Positions 27,911 through 36,373 of a DNA stretch of 64,000 bases are shown one piece after another. The stretch covers positions 62,001 through 126,000 of the forward strand of contig NZ_BJZP01000001.1 in the NCBI RefSeq assembly GCF_007992095.1, in the 5' to 3' direction. Origin of the DNA: Paenirhizobium naphthalenivorans (GTDB lineage: Bacteria > Pseudomonadota > Alphaproteobacteria > Rhizobiales > Rhizobiaceae). The notes beneath the pieces are model-generated. The model was not told the DNA's origin. It made no database searches and saw only the letters and a list, made by a program, of their open reading frames with translations. The first letter of the stretch is position 1, and every line of letters starts with the position of its first letter. A program made the translations under genes and the position numbers.

Positions 27911-28275
27911 CTGAGGTCTACACGATCACCCTGAAGAACTGCGCGTTCTTCGCCCGGCATGGAGTCTATCCCGAGGAGGAGTTTCTCGGCCAGCGCTTTT
28001 TCATCGATGCCGAATTCGATGTGCTGGCCGGTGATACGCTCGACAACGATGACCTCGACGGCACCGTCGATTACGGCATCGCCTTCAAGGTGATCGAGGA
28101 TGTGGTGACGAACAGCCGGCGTCTGCTGATCGAGGCGCTGGCCCTGGCGATCGCCAGGGAGCTTTGCCAGCGCTTCGCCCAGATCCGCCGGGCCAAGATC
28201 ACCGTGCGCAAGCCGAGCGCGCCGGTTCCGGGTATCCTCGATTATGTGCAGGTGAGTGTTGAACATTTCAACTGA
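27907..28275 (+). CDS. folB: Dihydroneopterin aldolase
   Basis: A 122-residue enzyme that converts 7,8-dihydroneopterin to hydroxymethyl-dihydropterin, the folate step two before FolP. Motifs: HGVYPEEEFLGQRFFID near residues 19-36, DLDGTVDYG and the substrate lysine in KPSAPVPG. Its length is typical of the family. It overlaps folP by four bases and folK by twenty, in the standard folP-folB-folK order of the Rhizobiales. Confidence 0.96.
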   Translation: MTEVYTITLKNCAFFARHGVYPEEEFLGQRFFIDAEFDVLAGDTLDNDDLDGTVDYGIAFKVIEDVVTNSRRLLIEALALAIARELCQRFAQIRRAKITVRKPSAPVPGILDYVQVSVEHFN

Positions 28276-28777
28276 TTGGCGTGCAGCGACCCTCGGCCTC
28301 GGTGGCAATATTGGCGATCCTGTTGCGGCGATGGCTCTCGCCTTGCGCCGGCTCGATGCGCGCGACGATTGCCGCGTGACAGCCGTATCGGCCCTCTATC
28401 GTACGCCCCCTTGGGGCAAGACCGATCAGGCCGATTTCTACAATGCCTGCGCCCTGATTGAGACAAGGCTTCAGCCGGTGCGGCTTCTGGAGACCTGCCT
28501 CGACATCGAGCGCGATATGAAGAGGGTGAGGAACGAGCGTTGGGGGCCGCGGACGATTGACATCGATGTCTTGACCTTCGACGGCTTGTCGATCGACGCA
28601 GAGACCTTGACGGTTCCGCATCCGCGCATGACAGAGCGAGCCTTCGTGCTGATGCCGCTTGCCGATATTGCCCCCGACATGAAGGTCAAGGGCAGGGCGG
28701 TCGTGGACTGGCTCGCCGAGGTCGATGCCGGCGGTATCGTCGTGGCAAACGAAAACCGCGCCTGGTGGCGCGGTTGA
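28256..28777 (+). CDS. folK: 2-amino-4-hydroxy-6-hydroxymethyldihydropteridine pyrophosphokinase
   Basis: A 173-residue kinase that transfers pyrophosphate from ATP to hydroxymethyl-dihydropterin, giving the FolP substrate. The GTG at 28256 lies inside folB; GGTGA precedes it. Conserved blocks are LGGNIGDP, SALYRTPPWGKTDQADFYNA, RWGPRTIDIDVLTFD and VPHPRMTERAFVLMPL. A perfect 9-bp hairpin (28754-28775) overlaps the last codons and stop and may act in 3-prime end formation. Confidence 0.96.
   Translation: MLNISTDWRAATLGLGGNIGDPVAAMALALRRLDARDDCRVTAVSALYRTPPWGKTDQADFYNACALIETRLQPVRLLETCLDIERDMKRVRNERWGPRTIDIDVLTFDGLSIDAETLTVPHPRMTERAFVLMPLADIAPDMKVKGRAVVDWLAEVDAGGIVVANENRAWWRG
28754..28775 (+). 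terminator. Hairpin overlapping the folK stop codon
   Basis: AACCGCGCC pairs perfectly with GGCGCGGTT around TGGT. No U-run follows, so it is a candidate 3-prime end structure rather than a classic terminator. Confidence 0.4.
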
Positions 28778-28823
28778 AGACTGTGTTGTCTGGTCTTGGG
28801 CGGGGTAGTCTGTATACGCCTGA

Positions 28824-29381
28824 TCAGTCTTTGACGGTGGTGGCGTAGGCGTCGGCCTGGCGGTTCAGCTTCAGCCCGATCACCGGGATCAGGCGGTCTT
28901 CAACCTTGACCGAGATCGTGATGTTCATAGCGCTGTCGTTTTGCAGGCGGGCGACCATGGCGCCGTTCAGCTTGTTGCGGTTGATGCCCATCACGACGCG
29001 GTCGCCGGTTACTGCGCCGGAAACGATGTCCATACCCTTGCCGTCGGCGCCGTCGAGGAACTGCCCTTGGTATTTGCCATCGACCTCGGCGATCGTTGCC
29101 TTCATCGGCTGAGAAAAGACGCCGACGCGACAGGTGCCGTCGAGCGTCAGCCCCGCCAGCTTTCCATCGGCGGGTAGGCCCGTCAGGCTACAGCTGAACT
29201 TTGTGCCCTTGTATTTGCCAGCGACAATCTCGCCGGGGCCCTTCCAGACACCGGCGACGGATTCGAAAAAACGTTTATCACGAGACGCGGCATCGGCAAC
29301 CGGTGCCAAGGCAATGATTGCGGCAACGGACAAGACGGCAGTGCGGCCGATTGACGAGAAAAAACGAGGCGACATCGACAT
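28824..29381 (-). CDS. Conserved secreted protein of unknown function
   Basis: A 185-residue protein with an N-terminal signal peptide (hydrophobic TAVLSVAAIIALAPVADAA, cleavage near residue 32). The mature domain is beta-rich, with GVWKGPGEIVAGKYKGTKF, CSLTG ... TCRVG (two Cys that could pair) and VTGDRVVMGINR. The order reads like a small lipocalin- or beta-sandwich-type periplasmic protein, but I do not recognise a named family. It converges on folK. It is probably monocistronic. Confidence 0.72.
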   Translation of the reverse strand: MSMSPRFFSSIGRTAVLSVAAIIALAPVADAASRDKRFFESVAGVWKGPGEIVAGKYKGTKFSCSLTGLPADGKLAGLTLDGTCRVGVFSQPMKATIAEVDGKYQGQFLDGADGKGMDIVSGAVTGDRVVMGINRNKLNGAMVARLQNDSAMNITISVKVEDRLIPVIGLKLNRQADAYATTVKD

Positions 29382-29516
29382 ACCTTGGTACGAGCAACCA
29401 ATAAACCCACAGTCAGACTAACCCGAGAATGGTTAATGTATCCTTGCCCTAGCCGCAAACGGGGGCGCGGGCAACGGGAAATCGGCAAAGGAGCCAGACT
29501 TGGCCTTGTGTCCGGT

Positions 29517-30587
29517 TCAGGCGGATTTCCCGGTGATGCTCGGCGTAAGGTCGGAGACGAAATCGCCGATGCCTGGGCGCTTCACGGCCCGGAACGGCAG
29601 CGGCCGGCATAGGTCCATGGCAGCTATGCCAATGCGTGCCGTCATCAGGCCGTTGATCACGCCTTCACCCAGTCGTGCCGAGAGCCGCGAGGCCAGTCCA
29701 TGTCCGAGGATCTGCTGCGCCAGGCCGTCACCGACAGCTATAGACCCAGTGACGGCGAGATGGGTGATGACGTCGCGCATCAGCCGCAGCATGCCGACCG
29801 TGCCGGGGCGGCCGCCATAAAGTTCGGCCATGCCGCGCACCAGACGGAAGACCTCAAAGAGAACGTAGGCGAGATCGACAATGGCGCGCGGGCTGACGGC
29901 CGTGACCACCGAGACGCGCTTCGATGCGCCGATGATGAGGGCGCGCGCCCTGATATCGAGAGGGGCCAGAAGTTCGCGCTCCGCCAGTTCGATCAACTGC
30001 GGCGCATCGATGATGTCCTCCTGGCTCGCCTCGAGCGTCGCCCGACCTCGGGTCGTTTCCGGACGTGCCGATACAAGCCGCGCGAGCTGTCTCACGACCG
30101 CCCGAGCTTCGGGCTTGCGGCCTTCGGCGGCTGCCTTTTCTGCTTCCGCCTTGAGGGTCTGCACAGCCTCCAGCCGGTACAGGCCGATCATTTCGCGCGC
30201 GAGCAGCGAGAACAGCGCAAGAAGGCCGACGGCAAGCAGGGTCACTGCCGTGTAGCCGAGCCAGTCAGCGCGGGTGAACAGATCGCGGATCAGCCCGTCG
30301 AGCCACAGCCCGATCGCCAGGGAGACCAGAAGGCTGAAGGCCCCAGCGGCGATCTTGCCCAGCGACAGGCCGCGACGGCGGGGTTTTGCCACGGCGACGG
30401 GGTCGAGTGACTGGAGATCCTCGCCAAGGAAGGGATCGGCCGCGTCCGGCACGATCTCGACACCGTCGTCGAAGCTCTGCGGCGCGCGCGGAGCTGCGGT
30501 CTTCTGGCGCATTGGTTCGTCGGGCTCGACGGCGAAGGCAGCGGGGCGGCGGCCCGGGGTCTGAGGTGAAAGAGGTGGTCGTTTCAT
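29517..30587 (-). CDS. ycjF: YcjF/UPF0283 family inner-membrane protein
   Basis: A 356-residue membrane protein with a Pro/Arg-rich cytoplasmic N-terminus, two membrane helices (about 78-96 and 106-130) and a conserved C-terminal DUF697-like region (RVSVVTAVSPRAIVDLAYVL, GRPGTVGMLRLMRDV, GEGVINGLMTARIGIAAMDLCRPLPF). Its start overlaps the ycjX stop (ATGA). The ycjX-ycjF pair is widely conserved in proteobacteria, linked to stress or phage-shock-like responses, without a firm biochemical role. Confidence 0.9.
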   Translation of the reverse strand: MKRPPLSPQTPGRRPAAFAVEPDEPMRQKTAAPRAPQSFDDGVEIVPDAADPFLGEDLQSLDPVAVAKPRRRGLSLGKIAAGAFSLLVSLAIGLWLDGLIRDLFTRADWLGYTAVTLLAVGLLALFSLLAREMIGLYRLEAVQTLKAEAEKAAAEGRKPEARAVVRQLARLVSARPETTRGRATLEASQEDIIDAPQLIELAERELLAPLDIRARALIIGASKRVSVVTAVSPRAIVDLAYVLFEVFRLVRGMAELYGGRPGTVGMLRLMRDVITHLAVTGSIAVGDGLAQQILGHGLASRLSARLGEGVINGLMTARIGIAAMDLCRPLPFRAVKRPGIGDFVSDLTPSITGKSA

Positions 30588-32059
30588 GCGAGGCGGTCTC
30601 CGAACAGGAACTGCATGACCCGGTCGAGGCGGATATGCGGTACGGATAGCGTGACCCCGTCCGCTGTCTCCTCGATCAGCGGAGGCCGGAAGCGGACGAT
30701 GTCGAGATCGGGAAGGTCGAGATGGTCCGAACGTTCGTCGATCGAGCGGAAGAAAGCGGCCGGGTCTTCCGGCAAGTCTCCGGGGAAGACAGCGGTCTTC
30801 CGCTTGCCATCGAACCGCTCGGCTGCGACCTTTTCTCCCTCCATCGGGGTGCCGACGATCACCGGCAGGTCGTGGCCGTCGCGCCTGACTGTCGCCTCGC
30901 GGGTCGCCCGGACGGAGGCGATGGCCATCACGTCTATGCCGGCCCCTGACATGCCGATCGTGTGGATGGCGCGATCAACCAGCCGCCGGGTGATTGCCTG
31001 CAGTCGGTCGTGGCTTTCGTGGTGCAGGTGATCGGCTTTGGTGGCGGCGACCAGGACACGATCGATGCGCCGGCGCACGAGCGACGAGAGCATGTTGCTG
31101 GAGCCGGCGCGAAAGCAGGCGAGAACGTCGGCGAGCGCCCGTTCCAGGTCCTGCACAGCCTCTGGCCCACGATTGATCGCCTGGAGTGTGTCGACCAGAA
31201 CGATCTGCCGATCCAGCCGGGCGAAGTGTTCGCGGAAAAAGGGCTTCACCACGACCGTTTTGTACGCCTCGTAGCGACGCTCCATCATGGCACGCAGTGA
31301 GCCCTTGGGCGCGCGCGTCGGCGGCAGACCGACGAGCGGCGCAAAGGTCAACGCCGGCGAACCTTCGAGATCGCCGGGCATCAGGAACCGGCCGGGCGGC
31401 AGCGTTGAAAGCGAGCGTTCGTCGGCCTTGCAGGCGCGCAGATAGGTGGTAAAGGCGTTGGCCAATTGCCGCGCCACCATTTCGTCGGCCGGCGCGTTCA
31501 TGTCGATTGCAGCGCAAAGATCAAGCCAGTCGGACGCGAGTTCGGCCCGGATGCCGGTCCGGGCCAGTTCGCTCGTCGCCTCGCTGAACTGGCGGAAATC
31601 CTGGCCGAGTAGGGGCAGGTCGAGCAGCCACTCGCCGGGATAGTCGACGATGTCGATTGACAGGCGACCGGGCGAGAACATGCGGTTCCAGCCGCTGGCG
31701 CTCCTGTATTCGATGGTGAGCCGTAGTTCCGAGATGGCGCGGGTCGAATCCGGCCAGACCCGCTCGCGCACGAGCGCACGGATGTGGTCTTCGTACTGGA
31801 AGCGCGGCACGGCATCGTCCGGCTGTTCCTCAAGGCGCGTGGCGGTGATGCGGCCCGAGCGCATCGGCTCGAACAGCGGCAGTCGACCGCCATGCAGGAG
31901 GTTGTGAACCAGCGAGGAGATGAACACCGTCTTGCCGGCGCGCGACAGGCCGGTGACGCCGAGGCGGATCGTCGGATTGACGAGGTTCGCAGCGCGGTCG
32001 GCGAGATTGTCGAGGGCGATTGCGGCCTCGTCGGTCAAGCTGGTCAAGGATGGCGGCAA
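30584..32059 (-). CDS. ycjX: YcjX-family P-loop GTPase-like protein
   Basis: A 491-residue nucleotide-binding protein (DUF463) with GVTGLSRAGKT near residues 34-44 as Walker A and IVDYPGEWLLDLPLL as the switch region. The start is a TTG at 32059 with AGGGA eight bases upstream; the frame is open for another 380 bases but that part overlaps the SixA-like gene out of phase. Other family blocks: GRFLMPGDLEGSPALTFAPL, LVDTLQAINRG, ATKADHLH. Coupled to ycjF downstream. Its substrate and partner process are unknown. Confidence 0.9.
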   Translation of the reverse strand: MPPSLTSLTDEAAIALDNLADRAANLVNPTIRLGVTGLSRAGKTVFISSLVHNLLHGGRLPLFEPMRSGRITATRLEEQPDDAVPRFQYEDHIRALVRERVWPDSTRAISELRLTIEYRSASGWNRMFSPGRLSIDIVDYPGEWLLDLPLLGQDFRQFSEATSELARTGIRAELASDWLDLCAAIDMNAPADEMVARQLANAFTTYLRACKADERSLSTLPPGRFLMPGDLEGSPALTFAPLVGLPPTRAPKGSLRAMMERRYEAYKTVVVKPFFREHFARLDRQIVLVDTLQAINRGPEAVQDLERALADVLACFRAGSSNMLSSLVRRRIDRVLVAATKADHLHHESHDRLQAITRRLVDRAIHTIGMSGAGIDVMAIASVRATREATVRRDGHDLPVIVGTPMEGEKVAAERFDGKRKTAVFPGDLPEDPAAFFRSIDERSDHLDLPDLDIVRFRPPLIEETADGVTLSVPHIRLDRVMQFLFGDRLA

Positions 32060-32174
32060 TTCATTCGTCCCTGCGTGATGTACGTCCCGACATATAGGAA
32101 ATGGATGGGCAAGGAAAAAGAACCGCAAGGCTGTCGGATCGTCGCGGGTGCGCGAAAGGTGCCGCTGAGGGGGC

Positions 32175-32672
32175 TCAGCCGACGAGGAAGTCGCGCAGCA
32201 CCCAGCCTTCGCCGTTGCCGTCCTGGTCCAGCACAGCAAGGCCGGAGGTCGGATAGCCTTCGGGAATGGTTCGATTGACGACGTCCATGCCGACGAGCGT
32301 GGTGAAAAGTTCCTCGATGGCTGGATTGTGGCCGACCAGCATGACAGAGGCGACATCTCCCGATCGTTCGAGCAGGTCGATATAGCTGTCGGCTGGTGTG
32401 TTGTAGAGTTCGTCGACGAAGCGGAACTCGGTCGCGCCATCGATCGCGCGCTTCATCGCCTCTGCCGTTTGCCGGCACCGCACGGCCGAGGATGAGAGCA
32501 CGCGAGTCGGGCGGTAGCCTCGTGCGGCGGCCTCCGCGGCAACTTGATCGGCTTCGATAAGGCCGGCCTCATCCAATGTTCTGTCAAAATCACGTGCGCC
32601 GGGCGTGGCCCAGCCGGATCTGGCGTGCCTCAGGAGGTATAGACGTTCGGGAGACGAGGCGAGCTGGATCAT
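32175..32672 (-). CDS. sixA: SixA-like histidine phosphatase
   Basis: A 165-residue protein of the histidine-phosphatase superfamily branch 1, with the RHG motif LYLLRHARSGW near residues 10-20, SSSAVRCRQTAEA and the second catalytic histidine in MLVGHNP. SixA dephosphorylates phosphohistidine proteins such as NPr or Hpt domains; the target here is unknown. The ATG at 32672 is used; an upstream GTG (32702) is possible. It lies 115 bases upstream of ycjX on the same strand. Confidence 0.88.
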   Translation of the reverse strand: MIQLASSPERLYLLRHARSGWATPGARDFDRTLDEAGLIEADQVAAEAAARGYRPTRVLSSSAVRCRQTAEAMKRAIDGATEFRFVDELYNTPADSYIDLLERSGDVASVMLVGHNPAIEELFTTLVGMDVVNRTIPEGYPTSGLAVLDQDGNGEGWVLRDFLVG

Positions 32673-32866
32673 TCGAGAAAATTCCGCAGGTGGGCTTTTC
32701 ACGGTCTGAACTAGCTTTTGTCGGGGATGCCCGTCAACTACCGTTCAAACCGATTAGACCACAGTCGCATTCGATCATGAGCGGGCCGCGCTGCAATCGC
32801 ACCGCAACTTTGAAAAATAGTGATGAATTTGTATGCCCTTAGCCTAAAAATATGACAGATTTAAAA

Positions 32867-32882
32867 ATGCCTTAAAAGGCAT
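32867..32882. promoter_or_regulatory. Dyad in the dksA upstream region
   Basis: ATGCCTTAAAAGGCAT has perfect 7-bp arms around AA and lies in the AT-rich region 73 bases upstream of dksA. It could be an operator or a small leader hairpin; nothing else identifies it. Confidence 0.3.
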
Positions 32883-32954
32883 CGAATAGGCTTGAACGCG
32901 GGTAATTGAAAGGATATACAGCCGGCCATTGAGATGTTCTTCAGGAGAATCGCG

Positions 32955-33374
32955 TTGAGTGAGAAGATCAATCTTAGCAATTATGTTCTCTCGGAAGACG
33001 AAGAGTTCATGAACGCGAGCCAGAAGGCTTACTTTCGCGCCAAGCTTATCGCATGGAAGAACGACATCCTCCGGGAAGCGCGTGAAACCCTTGGGCACCT
33101 CGCCGAAGAGAGTGCGAACCATCCCGATCTCGCAGACCGGGCTTCCTCCGAAACCGACCGTGCCATCGAGCTTCGTGCCCGTGACCGTCAGCGTAAGTTG
33201 ATCTCCAAGATCGACGCGGCGCTGCAGCGCATTGATGAAGGTACCTACGGCTATTGCGAGGAAACCGGTGAGCCGATTGGCCTGAAACGTCTGGATGCAC
33301 GTCCAATCGCGACACTGTCTATCGAGGCCCAGGAAAGGCATGAGCGGCGCGAGAAGGTCTATCGCGACGAATAG
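32955..33374 (+). CDS. dksA: DksA-family RNA polymerase-binding transcription factor
   Basis: A 139-residue factor that enters the RNA polymerase secondary channel and mediates stringent control with ppGpp. The TTG at 32955 (AGGAG seven bases upstream) starts LSEKINLSNYV as in rhizobial homologues; an ATG seven codons upstream is less likely. The coiled coil carries the DxxDxA-type tip (NHPDLADRASSETD) near residues 60-75. The zinc-finger region reads GYCEETGEPIGLKRLDARPI and LSIEA: only one of the four zinc-binding Cys of E. coli DksA remains, so this is a zinc-independent form. Confidence 0.95.
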   Translation: MSEKINLSNYVLSEDEEFMNASQKAYFRAKLIAWKNDILREARETLGHLAEESANHPDLADRASSETDRAIELRARDRQRKLISKIDAALQRIDEGTYGYCEETGEPIGLKRLDARPIATLSIEAQERHERREKVYRDE

Positions 33375-33649
33375 GGGTTTGTCTTCCTATTGATTTTGGC
33401 CTTGTTGCGACAAAGCCATGAGTGCCCGCTTACGCCGGCATTTTCGTCAGTGCCTGTTTAGGTCCTATTGATAATGTGGATGTCTACGTCGGCCGCGGTC
33501 TGATTCGATGTTGCACCTTGCAGGAAACAGCCGTGGGATGGTGTCCTTTGACGGACGCGGGATAGACGCGGCCGTGAAGGGTAGGGCCCCACGCGTTACA
33601 TTATCTGTTGCGCGGTGCAGCCATTAGCAACTCGTCGGATGCCTTGCCA

Positions 33650-34396
33650 TCACCGCGCTATCAGCGCGAACACGCCCCAGCCTAGGTATTCGCGTGTGTA
33701 CGCGGCGTAGCGTTCGGGTTCCGATGTCAGTTGATCTCTAACCTCTTTCGCGAAATCGTCGTCGGGATTGGCATCGAGCCACCGGCGCATTGTGAGCCAC
33801 TTGGCCGCCTCGTACCTGTCCCACCCGTCTTGGTTCGCCAGTACCATTTCCACAACGTCGTAGCCGAGGGTGCCGAAAGACGCGAGAAGTTCTGGAAGCA
33901 GGAGGAAGTCGGAGATCGAACCGGCAAGGCATCCCTTGGCAACGTCTTCCGTGGACGGTAAGCGCAGCCAATACGGCTCGCCGATAAGGATAATCCCCCC
34001 GGTATGAAGGCTTTGTTTTAAAAGCTCGATGGTTCCGGCGACTCCCCCGCCGATCCATGTGGCGCCGAGACAGGCTGCCACACCGACCTTTTCGCCGGCC
34101 ACATAGCCGGCCGCGTCGCCGTGGATGAACTCGACTCGATCGGTCACCCCGAGTTCTTCAGCGCGTAGCTTCGCCTGCTCGGTGAATAACGGGCTCAGGT
34201 CGATACCGGTGCCGTTAATCTGGTAATCGCGTGCCCAAGTACACAACATTTCGCCTGAACCGCTGCCGAGGTCCAGCACGCGGGTTTCTGATTCCAGGCG
34301 CAAGGCTGTGCCGAGAGTGGCGAGTTTCTCGGGTGTGAACGGGTTATGGATGCGGTGAGCGCTTTCGCTGACGTTGAATATCCGGGGGATGTCCAC
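33650..34396 (-). CDS. SAM-dependent class I methyltransferase
   Basis: A 248-residue methyltransferase from a GTG at 34396, where VDIPRIFNVSESAHRIHNPF begins. The frame is open 225 bases further up but that part is low-quality sequence. SAM-binding motif I is VLDLGSGSGEMLC (about residues 41-53), the acidic motif II is GTGIDLSP, then HGDAAGYV. The substrate is unknown; its nearest look-alikes are small-molecule methyltransferases. It sits alone between dksA and the FliO-like gene with unusually long non-coding flanks (275 and 345 bases), which suggests an accessory insertion in a core region. Confidence 0.82.
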   Translation of the reverse strand: MDIPRIFNVSESAHRIHNPFTPEKLATLGTALRLESETRVLDLGSGSGEMLCTWARDYQINGTGIDLSPLFTEQAKLRAEELGVTDRVEFIHGDAAGYVAGEKVGVAACLGATWIGGGVAGTIELLKQSLHTGGIILIGEPYWLRLPSTEDVAKGCLAGSISDFLLLPELLASFGTLGYDVVEMVLANQDGWDRYEAAKWLTMRRWLDANPDDDFAKEVRDQLTSEPERYAAYTREYLGWGVFALIAR

Positions 34397-34741
34397 TGCA
34401 GAAATGCCTTTCGTAGGGGAAATGGCTTCGGTGAAGTACCAATAGCATATAAAATTTACCGGCTTGGGGAGCGGTATGCAGCCGCCGTGAAATTCATGAA
34501 CTGGAACAAGGGAATCTCGGACGCCATAAGCGGGCGGACTTTTCCGATAGGGTTTTCGGAGGAGGACGGGTCTGATTCCATGGATCAGCAGTTCCGCGCG
34601 AAGCAAGCGGCCGGCATACACCTTGTCGGCAAAAAGCAGTCTGGCTTGGCCGCCGGAATGGCGAGCCGAGACTGAACGGGATTGTTATTCTCGCCTCAAT
34701 CGTCCTTTCGCCGGTTTGCGAACCGACTTTGTCGGCAGGGC
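34397..34741. other. Intergenic region without recognised features
   Basis: 345 bases between the methyltransferase and the FliO-like gene. A plus-strand frame (34346-34675) exists but its composition does not look like protein and it overlaps the methyltransferase start on the other strand. Short inverted repeats near 34715-34738 (CCGGTTTGCGAACCG and CCGACTTTGTCGG) may form the 3-prime end of the FliO-like transcript. Confidence 0.5.
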
Positions 34742-36097
34742 CTAGTTCCGTTCGGCTGACATCTCGCCAAAGATCCGGGCAATCTCGTCCTGCAAATCGG
34801 GGTCTTCGCTGGAGGCGCGCGACGGACGTGCCGTGTCGCTACGGGCCGGCGCATTGATCGGCGGCACGACCGGACGGGTGGCACGGGTTTCGGGCAAAAT
34901 CGGCTGGAATTGCGGTGGTGCCTTCGGCTCGGCGTCGCTCGCGGCAAGATGCAGCGCCATTTCCTCCTCCAGCACGCGCTCGAAAGCACTCAGTTCGCGC
35001 GGGGGCGCGGGCAAAGGCGATGGTGGCGAGGCCGGCTGGTCGTCGATGCGTGCAGCAGGCTGTGAGGTCGACGGCAGAACGCGCTGGCGGGCTGCTTCGA
35101 GAATGTCGGCGGCATCGCCGGAAAGCGAGTCTGGCTCGAAGGCGGGCTTGGCCGGGCCATCAATCCCTGGGTTGGTGGTGGAGGACGGTGGAATCGGTGG
35201 GGTGACTGCCGCCGAGGCGGCGACACGGGCGGAAGGCTCGATTTGGCGCTGCGTTGGCGTGGTGGGTGCCGGAGGTGGGACGACCGGAGCCTGGGTAAGC
35301 TTCATGTCTGGTGCGGCAGCAAGGGGTACGGCAACCGACGGCTGACTTGGTCGAGCGGGCTCTGCAACCGGCCTGACGGCTGCGGGCCGAAGCATGGCCT
35401 CGTAGGCAGGCTGCGATACAGGTGTTGCGACCGTGACGGTTTCACCCTTGCGCGGCTCAGCCTTGGCGGTCTCGCTCATGACGCTCTCGGTCCGGGCTGC
35501 CTCGGACGGGGCGACCGGCGCCGGTCCTGCTGCGGCCGGCGCCGCCACTTCCAGTTTGGGCGCCTCGGTTTTGCGTGGCTCCGGGCTGGCGGCTGGCTGT
35601 GACTGAGGAGCGTGGCGCGGGGCAGTTGTTGCTGCCACGGCAGCCGGCTGGATCGGCGCGGCGGTCGCCAGCGGTGTATTCGCCGCTGCCGTGACCGCTA
35701 TGGCCGCGGCCGGGGAAACGACAGAGGCTGTGAGCGGCGGCTGAGGCAGAGACGTGGCCGGCACCGGGCTTTCCTCATGGCCGACCGACGTCGCTGACAG
35801 ATAGGTGCGCTCGTCGCCGATGCCGCTTTCGATGACGATGTCGGTCGGTCCGCCGATCATCACCAGATGCTCCACATTGTCACGCCGGATAAGCACCAGC
35901 CGCCGGCGTGCATCGACGGCCGCCGCATCGAGAACCTGAAGGCGCGGCTGGCGATTGCGGCCGCCGCGGACAAAGGGCGACGGCGCGCGATTGCGCAGCA
36001 GCCACAGAACGATGAACAGGCACAGCAGCGCAAGGCTGACGCCGAGCGCAGCAACCAGAAAACGGTTCCCGTATGCGGCCGCCAGTTCGTCAATCAT
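34742..36097 (-). CDS. FliO-like membrane protein with long Pro/Ala-rich tail
   Basis: A 451-residue protein from the ATG at 36097, which has GGGAGAG four bases before it. One membrane helix spans about residues 13-34 (FLVAALGVSLALLCLFIVLW). The following domain, about 45-95, holds RLQVLDAAAVDARRRLVLIR and NVEHLVMIGGPTDIVIE, the arrangement of the FliO/MopB family. Over 300 residues of low-complexity Pro/Ala/Thr sequence follow, ending in a charged helix (DPDLQDEIARIFGEM). Rhizobial genomes carry such a protein outside the flagellar cluster, so a role in flagellar export is uncertain. It is divergent from cckA. Confidence 0.75.
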   Translation of the reverse strand: MIDELAAAYGNRFLVAALGVSLALLCLFIVLWLLRNRAPSPFVRGGRNRQPRLQVLDAAAVDARRRLVLIRRDNVEHLVMIGGPTDIVIESGIGDERTYLSATSVGHEESPVPATSLPQPPLTASVVSPAAAIAVTAAANTPLATAAPIQPAAVAATTAPRHAPQSQPAASPEPRKTEAPKLEVAAPAAAGPAPVAPSEAARTESVMSETAKAEPRKGETVTVATPVSQPAYEAMLRPAAVRPVAEPARPSQPSVAVPLAAAPDMKLTQAPVVPPPAPTTPTQRQIEPSARVAASAAVTPPIPPSSTTNPGIDGPAKPAFEPDSLSGDAADILEAARQRVLPSTSQPAARIDDQPASPPSPLPAPPRELSAFERVLEEEMALHLAASDAEPKAPPQFQPILPETRATRPVVPPINAPARSDTARPSRASSEDPDLQDEIARIFGEMSAERN

Positions 36098-36373
36098 GTC
36101 GCGCTCTCCCTTTTCCTGCTTTCTCGCAGAAGACGGCCTGTTTCGCAATCCGGCAAGGCCCGCTATGCCGGTTTCGCCCGGCGCTTCGCATAAAAGACAC
36201 ATGATCCTTGTCGAATGCGGCAATCCTGTGGGGATAGCCGTGGGTTGCGGCGCGCTATATGGAGTGACGGAGCTTTTTGCCGGTGCTGCAAATTGCTAAA
36301 GAGGTTGAACACGCCCGATTCCCTTCCTTATGCAGGCGGCGACGCGGCATCCGGGCTTGAGCACGAGGCATAC

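Noticed and set aside
34346-34675. A 109-codon plus-strand frame next to the methyltransferase gene
   Set aside because: It overlaps the methyltransferase start on the other strand, has no ribosome-binding site, and shows no recognisable protein features.
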